The translations under genes and the position numbers were made by a program. Positions 8,156 to 16,818 of a stretch of 64,000 nucleotides of DNA are shown here, one piece after another; position 1 is the stretch's first letter; every line of letters begins with the position of its first letter. This stretch comes from Microbacterium arabinogalactanolyticum (lineage in GTDB: Bacteria > Actinomycetota > Actinomycetes > Actinomycetales > Microbacteriaceae): NCBI RefSeq assembly GCF_030268005.1, contig NZ_BRZC01000003.1, positions 1 through 64,000 on the forward strand. Direction: 5' to 3'. Under the pieces are notes generated by a model. It had not been told where the DNA came from. It did not search any database and saw only the letters and a list, made by a program, of their open reading frames with translations.

Positions 8156-9469
8156 TCAGGGGCGCACGGGCTGCGCCACCGGCTCGCGCAGGGGCGAGGG
8201 CGCCAGCGAGAAGTCCTCGGCCATGGCATCCGTGACGACAGCTCCCCGTCGACGCTTCACGCTCGCCAGGAGAGCGATCACCGGCGTGACGACGACCCCG
8301 GCCATCCGGCCCGAGATCGAGCGGTCCTCGGACCCGAGCACGTTGTGCCGATGCCATGCCTCGTGCAGCGCGCCGCCGCGCGCCCGCGGGACCGCGCGGG
8401 CGGGCAGCATGCCTCTGCGCCGCTGCGCGACCAGGCGCTGCGTCTGCTCCCACCAGCGCGAGTCGCGCGGGTCGTGGAAGTAGTTGGTCGTCGCCCAGCG
8501 CGGGTTCGGATGCCGGAACCTGCGGGCGACCACGTCATCCGCACCGCCCAGCAGGCCGCTGTCCGCGAAGACCCCGTTGAGAAGTTCCGGGCGCACGCCG
8601 AACTCGTCGAGTGCGATCACCGGCACGCCGGCACCCATCGCCTCGATCGCCGCCGTCGAGCTGACGGTGACGAGTCCCTCGGCGGTGGCGAGCGCCTCCG
8701 CCATCGGGGCGAACGAGAACACCAGGTTGTCCGGCGCGTTCTCGAGCAGCTCGGTGTAGCCGTCGCGCTCCTGGTGCGCCTCGACCTCGCCGGGCCGCGA
8801 ACGCAGCTTCACCACGACGCGGCGCGCGGGATCGGCCACGGCCGCGAGGCGCAGGATCTCCGCGATCCGGCGGCGGTCGTCGCGGGCCGCCGGCACCAGG
8901 GCCTGCGCGGCGAAGACCAGGTCGGTGCCGCCGGTGCGCTCGGAGGTGCGTTGCGCGAACGGCAGCGTGGCCAGGGCGACGGGCACCGTCACACCGATCG
9001 CACGACCCAGGCGCGCGTATGCGGCGACCTCCCGGCGGGAGTGCACCACCATCAGATCGCAGTGCCGGCGGTACTCCAGAGCTCCGCGCAGCGCCGGGAT
9101 CGACATGCCGGGCAGCCCGCTGACCACGACCGGACGTCGGCTGAGACGATCGATCTGCCGGCTCATCAGACGCACGAACGGCGCCCGGCCCGCCAGCACC
9201 ACGACATCCGGCACATCGCGGGCAAGCCAGTCGACGACGTCGGCGAAGGCGATGCGCGTCACGCTGCGCGGATCGTCGGCGAACCGGGTGCCTGCGAGCG
9301 CAGCATCCTTCTGTGCATCGCTGACGACCAGCGGCGTCTGCACCAGCAGCAGATGCTGGCTGATGTCGTCGACGCGGTCCACGAGGTGCGCGGCCCACTT
9401 GACGAACGAGTCGGCGTCGCCGATCGCGACGACGCGCAGCCGGGGCGGGCGGCTGCCGGGATAGGTCAT
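8156..9469 (-). CDS. Putative GT-B glycosyltransferase, DUF6716-like
   Basis: The protein has 437 residues. The ATG at 9469 overlaps the neuB stop (ATGA), which sets the start; a much longer frame upstream is only a shadow of neuB. The N-terminal half has Rossmann-like strands (LRVVAIGDADSFVKWAAHL; VPDVVVLAGRAPFVRL). The C-terminal half carries VVKLRSRPGEVE and the motif VSSTAAIEAMGAGVPVIAL, typical of GT-B enzymes that bind a nucleotide sugar. The last 90 residues are basic. The coupling to neuB suggests it transfers the nonulosonate made by this operon. It could also be an accessory protein without catalysis. Confidence 0.75.
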   Translation of the reverse strand: MTYPGSRPPRLRVVAIGDADSFVKWAAHLVDRVDDISQHLLLVQTPLVVSDAQKDAALAGTRFADDPRSVTRIAFADVVDWLARDVPDVVVLAGRAPFVRLMSRQIDRLSRRPVVVSGLPGMSIPALRGALEYRRHCDLMVVHSRREVAAYARLGRAIGVTVPVALATLPFAQRTSERTGGTDLVFAAQALVPAARDDRRRIAEILRLAAVADPARRVVVKLRSRPGEVEAHQERDGYTELLENAPDNLVFSFAPMAEALATAEGLVTVSSTAAIEAMGAGVPVIALDEFGVRPELLNGVFADSGLLGGADDVVARRFRHPNPRWATTNYFHDPRDSRWWEQTQRLVAQRRRGMLPARAVPRARGGALHEAWHRHNVLGSEDRSISGRMAGVVVTPVIALLASVKRRRGAVVTDAMAEDFSLAPSPLREPVAQPVRP

Positions 9470-10338
9470 GCGCCCACGCGGCGGAGCTTGGCCATCGGCG
9501 CGAGCTCGCCGGGGTAGACCCGCTTGACGCCGTCGCCGAGGGCCTCCTCGATCACGCGGATGTCGCGCACCAGGCGCTCCAGCCCGCCCGGCTCGAGCGA
9601 AGCGGCGTGATCGGAGCCCCACATGGCGCGGTCGAGCGTGATGTGACGCTCCACCGCGACGGCGCCGAGGGCGACCGCGGCGAGGGAGATCTGCAGGCCG
9701 CGCTCGTGGCCGGAGTAGCCGACCGGGATGCCCGCGTAGCGGTCGCGCAGCGTGGAGATCATCTTGAGGTTCGCCTCGCCCGGCTCCATCGGATAGGTGG
9801 AGGTCGCGTGCATGAGGATCGTGCGGTCGGTGCCGAGGGTCTCGAGCGCGGTGTCGATCTGCTCGATCGTGGACATGCCGGTGGAGAGGATCACGGGCTT
9901 GCCGGTGTCGCGCAGAGCCTGCAGCAGCTCGGTGTCGGTCAGGCTCGCAGATGCGACCTTGTGGGCCACGACATTGAGGTCCTCGAGGAACTCGACGCTC
10001 GGCACGTCCCACGGCGAGGCGAACCAGTGCAGGCCCGCCATCGTGGCGTAGTCGCCGATCTCGACGTACTCGTCCCGGCCGAACTCCACGCGGCGGCGGT
10101 AGGCGAGGTAGCTCATGGTGCCCCAGGGCGTCTCGCGCTGCACGTCGCGCATGTGCTCGGGCGTGGCGATCTCGGGCGTGCGCTTCTGGAACTTCACGGC
10201 GTCCGCGCCGGCGGCGCGCGCCACGTCGATGAGCTGCTTGGCGATCTCGACGTCGCCGTTGTGGTTCAGGCCGATCTCGGCGATGACGTAGGTGGGACGG
10301 CCCCCACCGACCACCCGGTCTGCGATGCTGACGGTCAT
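9466..10338 (-). CDS. NeuB-type nonulosonate synthase without SAF domain
   Basis: The protein has 290 residues. The ATG at 10338 is preceded by CGGAGCG, and the protein begins MTVSIADRVVGGGRPTYVIAEIG. The TIM barrel shows the family hallmarks: EIGLNHNGD, AVKFQKRTPE, HKVASASLTD, GKPVILSTGMST, GYSGHERG and ERHITLDRAMWGSDHAASLEP. Such enzymes condense phosphoenolpyruvate with a hexosamine or hexose (ManNAc, or mannose-6-phosphate for Kdn). The usual C-terminal SAF (antifreeze-like) domain of about 60 residues is absent: the protein stops at RRVGA, and the next gene starts by overlap, so this is not a sequencing break. Confidence 0.9.
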   Translation of the reverse strand: MTVSIADRVVGGGRPTYVIAEIGLNHNGDVEIAKQLIDVARAAGADAVKFQKRTPEIATPEHMRDVQRETPWGTMSYLAYRRRVEFGRDEYVEIGDYATMAGLHWFASPWDVPSVEFLEDLNVVAHKVASASLTDTELLQALRDTGKPVILSTGMSTIEQIDTALETLGTDRTILMHATSTYPMEPGEANLKMISTLRDRYAGIPVGYSGHERGLQISLAAVALGAVAVERHITLDRAMWGSDHAASLEPGGLERLVRDIRVIEEALGDGVKRVYPGELAPMAKLRRVGA

Positions 10339-10491
10339 GAGGACGCTCCGTTCGATTGGTTCTCCGGTCCGTCTTCCTGGTCTACGGGCGCCAGATGAAC
10401 CGCCGTCGTCGCTCGGGTGACCGTTCGCGGAAGCCCACGCGACGAACTCGCCCACTGAACCGTGGCCGGACGTGTCGTGCCCGATACAGAT

Positions 10492-10560
10492 CGGGGGCCG
10501 ACACGCCACTTTTCGGCCCGATTCGGGGGAAACGTCCGAGATCTGGCGTGTCGGCCCCCG
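10492..10560. repeat. Perfect 17-bp inverted repeat between neuB and the CMP-sugar synthetase gene
   Basis: CGGGGGCCGACACGCCA (10492-10508) pairs exactly with 10544-10560 around a 35-base loop. The rest of the 244-base gap (10339-10582) holds no gene that I can see. It could be an internal terminator or attenuator in the operon, or a dispersed repeat. Confidence 0.8.
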
Positions 10561-10582
10561 AAGTGGAATCGGGACTCAGAGG

Positions 10583-11743
10583 TCAGCGCGGCAGCATCCG
10601 CTCGATGACCTCGCGGACGGCGCCCTCGCCGCCGCGGCGGGAGAGCACGACGCGGGCAGCGGCCTTCACCTGCGGATGCGCGTTCGCGACGGCGATCGGC
10701 CAGCCGACGATGCCCAGGGCGCCGAGGTCGTTCACGTCGTTGCCGACGTAGGCGATGTCGGCCAGGCGGATGCCGTGCTCCGCGGCCCAGGCGGCGAGCG
10801 CGGACGCCTTGTCGTCTATGCCGTGCAGCACGGGCACCTTCAGCTTCTCGGCTCGGCGGGCGACGACGGGGTTCTGCTCGGTGGAGAGGATCAGCATCGG
10901 AATGCCGGCGCGGCGCAGCCGCGACACCCCCATGCCGTCCTCCCGGCTCACCCGCACGGACTCGCGCCCCTCGCTGTCGACCGTGGCGGTGTCGTCGGTG
11001 TGCACGCCGTCGAAGTCGGTGACCAGGACGGATGCGGTGATCGGCTCAGGCAGAGCGGATGCCGCAGCCAGCGCCTCCGCGAGGGCGAGCTGCTGCTCGT
11101 CGTCGATCTCCACGGCCGAGCTCTCGGGCACCTCGACGATGCCGACCTGCCCGAAGAAGCGGTGCTGGAAGCGACGGAATCCGACGGCATCGAAGGCGTA
11201 GAACGCCCCTGTCTCGAGGTAGTGGGGTTCGCGGTCCTGCCGGCGCGGCCGGTGGGCGGCGTCGTGGTTGATCGCGGCGGCCCTCCCCTCCGCGTTGCGC
11301 CGCCAGAGGAACCCGTAGGTCTCGTATGCCGAGAAGACGCTGTCGAACCGGCCCGAGACGATCTGGTCGACGGCTTCGGCGATCCCCTCGCTGGGGATGA
11401 ACGGCGAGGTCGCCTGCACGAACACGATGGTGCCGACCCTCGCCCCCTCGGACTCCAGCACGTCGAGCGCGTGCAGCAGCGCGCTCTCCGACGACGCGGT
11501 GTCGCCGGCGAGCTCCGCCGGGCGCGCGACCACCCGTGCACCGGCGCCTTCGGCGACCGCCGCGATCGCGGCGTCGTCGGTCGAGACCACGACGAGGTCG
11601 ACGCCGGATGCCGCGGATGCCGCGCGCACCGCCCGCTCGACGAGCGGGATGCCGCCGACCCGACGCAGGTTCTTGCCCGGTACGCCCTTCGAACCGCCCC
11701 TCGCCGGGATGATCGCGACCGTGAGCGCCGTCGGTTCCGTCAT
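10583..11743 (-). CDS. CMP-nonulosonate synthetase fused to a KdsC-like HAD phosphatase
   Basis: The protein has 386 residues. The ATG at 11743 follows AGGAAGAGG; an in-frame start at 11770 is less well placed. The N-terminal domain (about 1-225) is a NeuA-type cytidylyltransferase: IIPARGGSKGVPGKNLR, VVVSTDDAAIA, FVQATSPF and ALEIDD-like residues. The C-terminal domain (about 232-386) is a HAD phosphatase of the KdsC family: VTDFDGVHTDD, ILSTEQNP, the Lys of HGIDDK, and YVGNDVNDLGAL. Vertebrate CMP-sialate synthetases have the same domain order. The fusion would let one protein dephosphorylate a nonulosonate-9-phosphate and activate it with CTP. Confidence 0.9.
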   Translation of the reverse strand: MTEPTALTVAIIPARGGSKGVPGKNLRRVGGIPLVERAVRAASAASGVDLVVVSTDDAAIAAVAEGAGARVVARPAELAGDTASSESALLHALDVLESEGARVGTIVFVQATSPFIPSEGIAEAVDQIVSGRFDSVFSAYETYGFLWRRNAEGRAAAINHDAAHRPRRQDREPHYLETGAFYAFDAVGFRRFQHRFFGQVGIVEVPESSAVEIDDEQQLALAEALAAASALPEPITASVLVTDFDGVHTDDTATVDSEGRESVRVSREDGMGVSRLRRAGIPMLILSTEQNPVVARRAEKLKVPVLHGIDDKASALAAWAAEHGIRLADIAYVGNDVNDLGALGIVGWPIAVANAHPQVKAAARVVLSRRGGEGAVREVIERMLPR

Positions 11744-11885
11744 GACAGCCTCTTCCTGCATCCGCGCCACTTTCCGGCATCCGCCCCACAGATCGACGGC
11801 GCGGATGCGACGAACTGGAGCGGTAGCGCCCGTGCAGCCCGTGCAGGCCGGACGTGCCGCGGATGCGACAGTGCGGATGTCGCGC

Positions 11886-13229
11886 TCATCGTCCGCTCGC
11901 CGCCTTCCACACCCGGGCGGCGCGGCGCTTCGCCCCGGCCGCGGTGAGCCGCAGCTCCTCGAGCCGTCCGATGCCGCCGGCCGGCTCCATCAGGCGCTGC
12001 ATCCGGGTGGGCGCCGGCGCTCCGGGCAGTTCGAGGGCACGCAGCCGGGCTGCCGGCACGTACCGCTCGCGCTCCGCCGCGGGCAGCGCCCCCAGGACGT
12101 CGACGGCGCGCGAACGCAGGTGCGCCATGATCTCGGGCTGCATCGCGTAGCCGACCGCCTCGACGAGCCCGCGCAGGTCGGGGGCCGAGCGCTCCATGGC
12201 GTCGACGATCGTCGCGGGCATCCGGTTGCTGTTCTGATACGGATGCAGCCGCGCGAGCACGGTGCCCGTCCCCACCGCGTGCACGCGCGTGCCGTACAGG
12301 GCGCGCACCGTCGGCAGCGCCGTGGAGAACCCGGCGACCACATCGGTCGCCGCCAGGCGGGCGGCGACGTGCTCGGCGGGCTGGTCTCCCGCATACACGG
12401 CGAAGCCGATGCCCCGCTCCCCCGCTCGCGCAGCGAGCGACGCCGTCAGGCCGGGTGCGGCGGAGGGATGCGGCTTGAACACGATCCGCTGCACCCCGGC
12501 ATCCGCCGCCCGGTCGATCATCGCCACCTGCATGCCCTGCTCCTCGGCGGCGGACACCAGGCCGAGCGCCGCCAGGTACTGGCCGAGCACGAGCCCGGTG
12601 GGCACCGGGTCGCCGGCGAGCGCATCGAGCGCGGCATCCGGTTCGGCCTCGCCGACCTCCTGCAGCACCGCCGCGAAGGCCGGAGGCGGCACGGGCACGC
12701 ACGCGGCGTCGGTCGAGGCGAACACGAGGGGCTCCACCCCGGGCACGACGTCGGGATGCACGACACGGCCCACGCGCTCGGTGATGCGCCGCGGCAGCCG
12801 GCTGCGGATCGGCGCGTAGGTCATCAGGCCGTCGCCGATCACACCCAGCTGCGCGTCGTGGAACAGCGCCATCAGCGTGCGCGCCGGGGCGACCTGCGGC
12901 GACTGCACGAACAGCTCCAGCTGCGCACCGCCCAATCCCCACGCGCGGCGGAACAGCCTCTCCAGCATCGGCAGGTCCTGCTCGTCCGGCTTCCAGGCCG
13001 TCGGATGCAGCGGATCGATCAGGGCGTTCAGGGGCTCCACCCGGTCGAACCGGGCGCGCAGCGCGGCGAAGCGCGGCGAGCCGGCGAGATCGACGGCCGT
13101 CTCGGGCACGGACGCCGTGTTCATCGGCACGAGGATGCGCTGCTCCGCCTCTCCGAGCAGCCCGGAGTCGAGAGCGGCGGCGGCGGCCATCAGACCGTAG
13201 CCGCTGTGCAGCGCGAACAGCTGGATCAT
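11886..13229 (-). CDS. Polysialyltransferase-like glycosyltransferase
   Basis: The protein has 447 residues. The ATG at 13229 overlaps the upstream stop by ATGA. Three motifs characteristic of bacterial sialyltransferases (GT38/GT52 type) are visible in order: an acidic-acidic-Gly motif (VIGDGLMTYAP, near residue 133), an HP motif (IVFKPHPSAAPG, near 283) and a Ser/Thr motif (VVAGFSTALPTV, near 336). In the family the first supplies the base and the HP histidine binds CMP. It would transfer the CMP-activated sugar made by the downstream genes. The 142-base gap to the next gene holds no evident terminator. Confidence 0.82.
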   Translation of the reverse strand: MIQLFALHSGYGLMAAAAALDSGLLGEAEQRILVPMNTASVPETAVDLAGSPRFAALRARFDRVEPLNALIDPLHPTAWKPDEQDLPMLERLFRRAWGLGGAQLELFVQSPQVAPARTLMALFHDAQLGVIGDGLMTYAPIRSRLPRRITERVGRVVHPDVVPGVEPLVFASTDAACVPVPPPAFAAVLQEVGEAEPDAALDALAGDPVPTGLVLGQYLAALGLVSAAEEQGMQVAMIDRAADAGVQRIVFKPHPSAAPGLTASLAARAGERGIGFAVYAGDQPAEHVAARLAATDVVAGFSTALPTVRALYGTRVHAVGTGTVLARLHPYQNSNRMPATIVDAMERSAPDLRGLVEAVGYAMQPEIMAHLRSRAVDVLGALPAAERERYVPAARLRALELPGAPAPTRMQRLMEPAGGIGRLEELRLTAAGAKRRAARVWKAASGR

Positions 13230-14203
13230 GCGTGATCCGCCTCCCTGAGCACGCGCGCGAGGACACGCCGTCGCGGCCCGCCGATGCGGGCGATCGCCGC
13301 CTCCGCCTGGTCCCGAGGGAGCCGGGCCAGGAGGTCCCGGATGCCGCTGCGCAGCCGCCTGCGCAGCGCGGGCTGCATGCGGCGAGCGCGCACCAGGTGA
13401 TGGGAGCTGAGCGCGAGCGCCGAGAAGACGGCCTTGGGCAGCATCCGCTCCGCCTCGCGATCGGCCTCCACGAGGTCGAGCACCTCGCCCAGCGCGCGGG
13501 TGAAGTGCAGCTGCCGATGATCGAGGGTCTTCGACAGCGAGTCGGACAGCCCGCGCCGGTACAGCAGGTGCGGTGCGTCGACCACGGCGAATGACTCCGC
13601 CTCCAGGTGCAGCCGCCAGATCCACGGCCGGTCCTCGGCGGTGAACAGGCCGTCGCCGAAGCCGGCCAGTCCGCGCTCGAGCACGCGGCGGTGCAGCATC
13701 CCGGCCCACGCGTACGGATAGTCGACCATGCTGCGGTCGTCGACGGGCAGGATCGCGGCCCGGGGATCGGCGACCACCCCGCGGTGCGTGAACGGCGCAC
13801 GCACGAGCGTGCGGTCCGAGCGCTTGACCGCGACGTGATCGGTGCGCACGAAGTCGCAGTCCAGGTCGTGCAGCGCGGCGGCCAGCACGGGCAGGCGGCC
13901 GGGCTGCATCCAGTCGTCGCCGTCGAGAAAGGTGAACGCCTCGCCATCGACGTGCGCGAGTCCCTGGTTGCGGGCGGTCGCGAGGCCGCGGGGCGCAGGG
14001 TTGACGAGCACCTCCGCGTGCGGGAACCGTTCGGCGTACTGCCGCATGACCTCGCCGGTGTGATCCGAGGACCCGTCGTCGATCGCGACGAGCTTGAGCC
14101 GCGCCGGGTCGGCGAACTGCCGGGTGAGGGTCTCGAGTGCCGTGCCGATGTACTCGCCGGCGTCCTTGGCGGGCACGATCACGGTCACGGTCGGAGATGC
14201 CAC
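13226..14203 (-). CDS. Family 2 glycosyltransferase
   Basis: The protein has 325 residues. The GT-A fold is clear: TVIVPAKDAGEYIGTAL, VAIDDGSSDHTGEV, GLATARNQGLAHVDGEAFTFLDGDDW (DxD-type nucleotide-sugar site near residue 96) and EDRPWIWRLHLE. The second half is helical and basic. It is the first gene of the glycan operon and overlaps the polysialyltransferase-like gene, so it probably builds the acceptor or an alternating sugar of the same polymer. The acceptor and donor cannot be read from the sequence. Confidence 0.9.
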   Translation of the reverse strand: MASPTVTVIVPAKDAGEYIGTALETLTRQFADPARLKLVAIDDGSSDHTGEVMRQYAERFPHAEVLVNPAPRGLATARNQGLAHVDGEAFTFLDGDDWMQPGRLPVLAAALHDLDCDFVRTDHVAVKRSDRTLVRAPFTHRGVVADPRAAILPVDDRSMVDYPYAWAGMLHRRVLERGLAGFGDGLFTAEDRPWIWRLHLEAESFAVVDAPHLLYRRGLSDSLSKTLDHRQLHFTRALGEVLDLVEADREAERMLPKAVFSALALSSHHLVRARRMQPALRRRLRSGIRDLLARLPRDQAEAAIARIGGPRRRVLARVLREADHA

Positions 14204-14295
14204 CGGGTCATGGTGCAGGGCCGCGCTTACACGCTGCCGACGCGCGGGTGAACGGCGGGTGACGCGATCAGCGACCTGAGGACTTCACCCGGTGC

Positions 14296-15135
14296 TCAGC
14301 GCTGCACCGCCGGCACGTCGGCCCAGATCGCCCGCTCCTCGGTCGATGGCGCGGCCGGGATCCGGCCCAGCCCGTCCGGTTCGGGGATCGCCGCCAGCAG
14401 CGCCTGCGTGTACGGATGCTGCGGATCAGCCCACAGCTGCGCGGTGGGACCGGATTCCAGCACCCGCCCGGAGTACATCACGAAGGTGCGGTCGGCGATG
14501 CGCTGCACGACGGCGAGGTCGTGCGAGATGAATAGCATCCCGGCCCCCGCCTCCTGCACCAGGTCGCGCATGAGCGCAGCCACGCTGGTCTGAGTCGAGG
14601 CGTCCAGCGCGGAGATCGGCTCGTCGGCCACCAGCAGCTGCGGACGGGCGGCGAGCGCCCGTGCGATCGCGATGCGCTGCTTCTGCCCGCCGGAGAACTG
14701 GTGCGGGTACTTCGAGACGGATGCTGCGGGCAGCCCGACCTTCTCCAGCCACTCCTCGACCTTCGACCCCTCCGCGCCGCGGGCGCGGGCGGTGGCGATG
14801 CCGTCGGCGATCTGGTCGCCGATGCGACGGCGCGGGTTCAGCGAGGTCGACGGGTCCTGGAACACCATCTGGATACCGGTGAGGTGCTTCGGCCGACGGC
14901 GCACCCGCATCGGGGTGACCTCGCCGTCGAGGAAGCGGGCCTGCCCGCCGGCGAGCTTCTCGATGCCGACGGCCGCGCGGGCCAGGCTCGACTTGCCGCT
15001 GCCGGATTCGCCCACCAGCGCCACCGTCTCACCGGCGTGCACCTGCAGCGAGACGTCGTTCACCGCCACCACGGGCGGGTTGCCCGGGTAGCGCACGACG
15101 ATGTTCTGCGCGTCGAGGACAACGCTCTCAGGCAT
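14296..15135 (-). CDS. Dipeptide/oligopeptide ABC transporter ATPase (DppF type), importer 1
   Basis: The protein has 279 residues. Walker A is GESGSGKS (42-49), the Q loop MVFQDPSTSLNP, the signature FSGGQKQR, Walker B LLVADE, and the switch histidine ISHD. The C-terminal HPYTQALLAAIPEP is typical of oligopeptide ATPases. It overlaps the DppD-type gene by eight bases and ends the operon SBP-permease-permease-ATPase-ATPase. It would energise peptide uptake from the cytoplasmic face. Confidence 0.93.
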   Translation of the reverse strand: MPESVVLDAQNIVVRYPGNPPVVAVNDVSLQVHAGETVALVGESGSGKSSLARAAVGIEKLAGGQARFLDGEVTPMRVRRRPKHLTGIQMVFQDPSTSLNPRRRIGDQIADGIATARARGAEGSKVEEWLEKVGLPAASVSKYPHQFSGGQKQRIAIARALAARPQLLVADEPISALDASTQTSVAALMRDLVQEAGAGMLFISHDLAVVQRIADRTFVMYSGRVLESGPTAQLWADPQHPYTQALLAAIPEPDGLGRIPAAPSTEERAIWADVPAVQR

Positions 15136-15919
15136 CCTGATCGCCTCCTTCGATGCTCGATCCGGGCAGAGCCGCGAGCAGCTGCCGGGTGTATTCGTGC
15201 TGCGGATCGTGGAACAGCGTCGCGCGGTCGGCGTGCTCCACGGCGCGGCCGTCCTTCATGACCGTGACCACGTCGGCGACGGCGCTCATCACGCCGAGGT
15301 CATGGGTCACCAGCAGCACGGCCAGCTGTCGCTCGTCGGCCAGTTCGCGGAGCAGCGAGAGGATCCCGGCCTGCACCGTCACGTCGAGCGCGGTGGTCGG
15401 CTCGTCGGCCAGCAGCACCTCGGGGTCGCAGGCCAGCGCGCACGCGATCGCGATGCGCTGCCGCTGGCCGCCGGAGAACTGGTGCGGATACCGCTTCAGC
15501 GCCTCTTCGGGGTGGGGGACCTGCACGCGCTCGAGCAGCTCGACGGCACGCTGCCGCGCCGCCGCGCCGCGCAGCCCGAGGTGCACCCGCATGTGGTCGG
15601 TGAGCTGACGGCCGACCGGGATCTGCGGGTGCAGGGACGACGACGGATCCTGGAAGACCATCGCGATGCGGCGGCCTCGGATGCGGTTGAGCGCGCGACG
15701 CCTCAACCCGAGCAGCTCCGTGTCGCCCAGGCGGATCGAGCCGCCCGTGCGGGCGTGCCGCGGAAGCAGGCCGAGCACCGACATGGCGGTGAGCGTCTTG
15801 CCGGAGCCGGACTCGCCGGCCAGACCGTGGATGCGGCCGGCCTCGAGCTGCAGGGACAGGCCCTTGACCAGCGGACGGCCGATGTCGACGGTGAGGTCGC
15901 GGATGTCGAGGATGCTCAT
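15128..15919 (-). CDS. Dipeptide/oligopeptide ABC transporter ATPase (DppD type), importer 1
   Basis: The protein has 263 residues. It has Walker A GESGSGKT, a MVFQDPSSSLHP Q loop, signature FSGGQRQR, Walker B VLLADEPTTALD and H loop VTHD. The family's oligo-HPP tail HEYTRQLLAALPG is present. The usual DppD is about 330 residues, so this copy is short at the C-terminus and lacks the iron-sulphur-type extension some members carry. It overlaps both neighbours and forms a heterodimer with the adjacent ATPase. Confidence 0.93.
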   Translation of the reverse strand: MSILDIRDLTVDIGRPLVKGLSLQLEAGRIHGLAGESGSGKTLTAMSVLGLLPRHARTGGSIRLGDTELLGLRRRALNRIRGRRIAMVFQDPSSSLHPQIPVGRQLTDHMRVHLGLRGAAARQRAVELLERVQVPHPEEALKRYPHQFSGGQRQRIAIACALACDPEVLLADEPTTALDVTVQAGILSLLRELADERQLAVLLVTHDLGVMSAVADVVTVMKDGRAVEHADRATLFHDPQHEYTRQLLAALPGSSIEGGDQDA

Positions 15920-16818
15920 GCGGCCGCTCCGCTCGCGGCCAGCTCGCTCTGCTTCTCGTGAGTGACCTCAGCAGTGGGGTCGAGCACGTCGCGCATCGCA
16001 TCTCCGAGGAAGTTGAAGGCCAGCACGACCGTGAGGATCGCCAGACCCGGGAACACACCCAGCCACCAGGCGTCGAAGTTCTGCATGGCCGCGGAGATCA
16101 TCGATCCCCACTCGGCCATCGGCGGCTGCGCGCCGAGGCCGAGGAACGACAGCCCGGACAGCAGCAGGATCGCCGCTCCGATGTCGAGCGTGGCGAGCAC
16201 AAGCAGCGGGCCGGCGACGTTCGGGAGGATGTCCACTACCAGCGTCCGCGCCGGCGAATGCCCGAGCAGGCGCCCGGCGATCACGTAGTTCTGGTTGCGC
16301 AGCGACAGCACGATGCTGCGGGTGACGCGGGAGTACTGCGGCCACGACACCACGACCGCGGCGATCACGGCGTTGAACAGCGACGGGCCGAGCGAGGCCG
16401 CGACCACCATGGCCAGGATCACGGTCGGGAACGCCATGAACAGGTCGGTGATGCGCATCAGCGTCTCGTCGATCCAGCCGCCGAAGTATCCGGCGAGCGC
16501 CCCGATGATCGTGCCGATCACCAGCGCGGCGACCACTAGGGTCAGTGCGAGCGGGATGGTGACGGTGGCGCCGGTCATCAGGCGGGAGAAGATGTCCCGC
16601 CCGTTGCCGTCGGTGCCGAGCAGCGTCTCGACCCCCGGCGCCTGCAGCCGCGGCAGCGACTGGGCATTGGGCGGATACGGCACCCACCACTGCGCCGTGA
16701 AGGCGACGATGATCCAGGCGACGGCGATGACCGTGCCGATGATGCCGAGCGGCGTGCGCCACGCGCGCGGCCAGCGCAGCTTCAGCCGCAGCGGCATCCG
16801 CGGTTCGACGGTGCTCAT
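15916..16818 (-). CDS. Dipeptide/oligopeptide ABC transporter permease (DppC type), importer 1
   Basis: The protein has 300 residues. One N-terminal membrane span (about 22-42) is followed by the periplasmic-side segment LLGTDGNGRDIFSRLM, characteristic of DppC. Five more spans follow, with the EAA-like loop GRLLGHSPARTLVVDILPN that contacts the ATPases. It overlaps the DppB-type gene by ATGA upstream and the ATPase gene downstream. Confidence 0.93.
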   Translation of the reverse strand: MSTVEPRMPLRLKLRWPRAWRTPLGIIGTVIAVAWIIVAFTAQWWVPYPPNAQSLPRLQAPGVETLLGTDGNGRDIFSRLMTGATVTIPLALTLVVAALVIGTIIGALAGYFGGWIDETLMRITDLFMAFPTVILAMVVAASLGPSLFNAVIAAVVVSWPQYSRVTRSIVLSLRNQNYVIAGRLLGHSPARTLVVDILPNVAGPLLVLATLDIGAAILLLSGLSFLGLGAQPPMAEWGSMISAAMQNFDAWWLGVFPGLAILTVVLAFNFLGDAMRDVLDPTAEVTHEKQSELAASGAAA

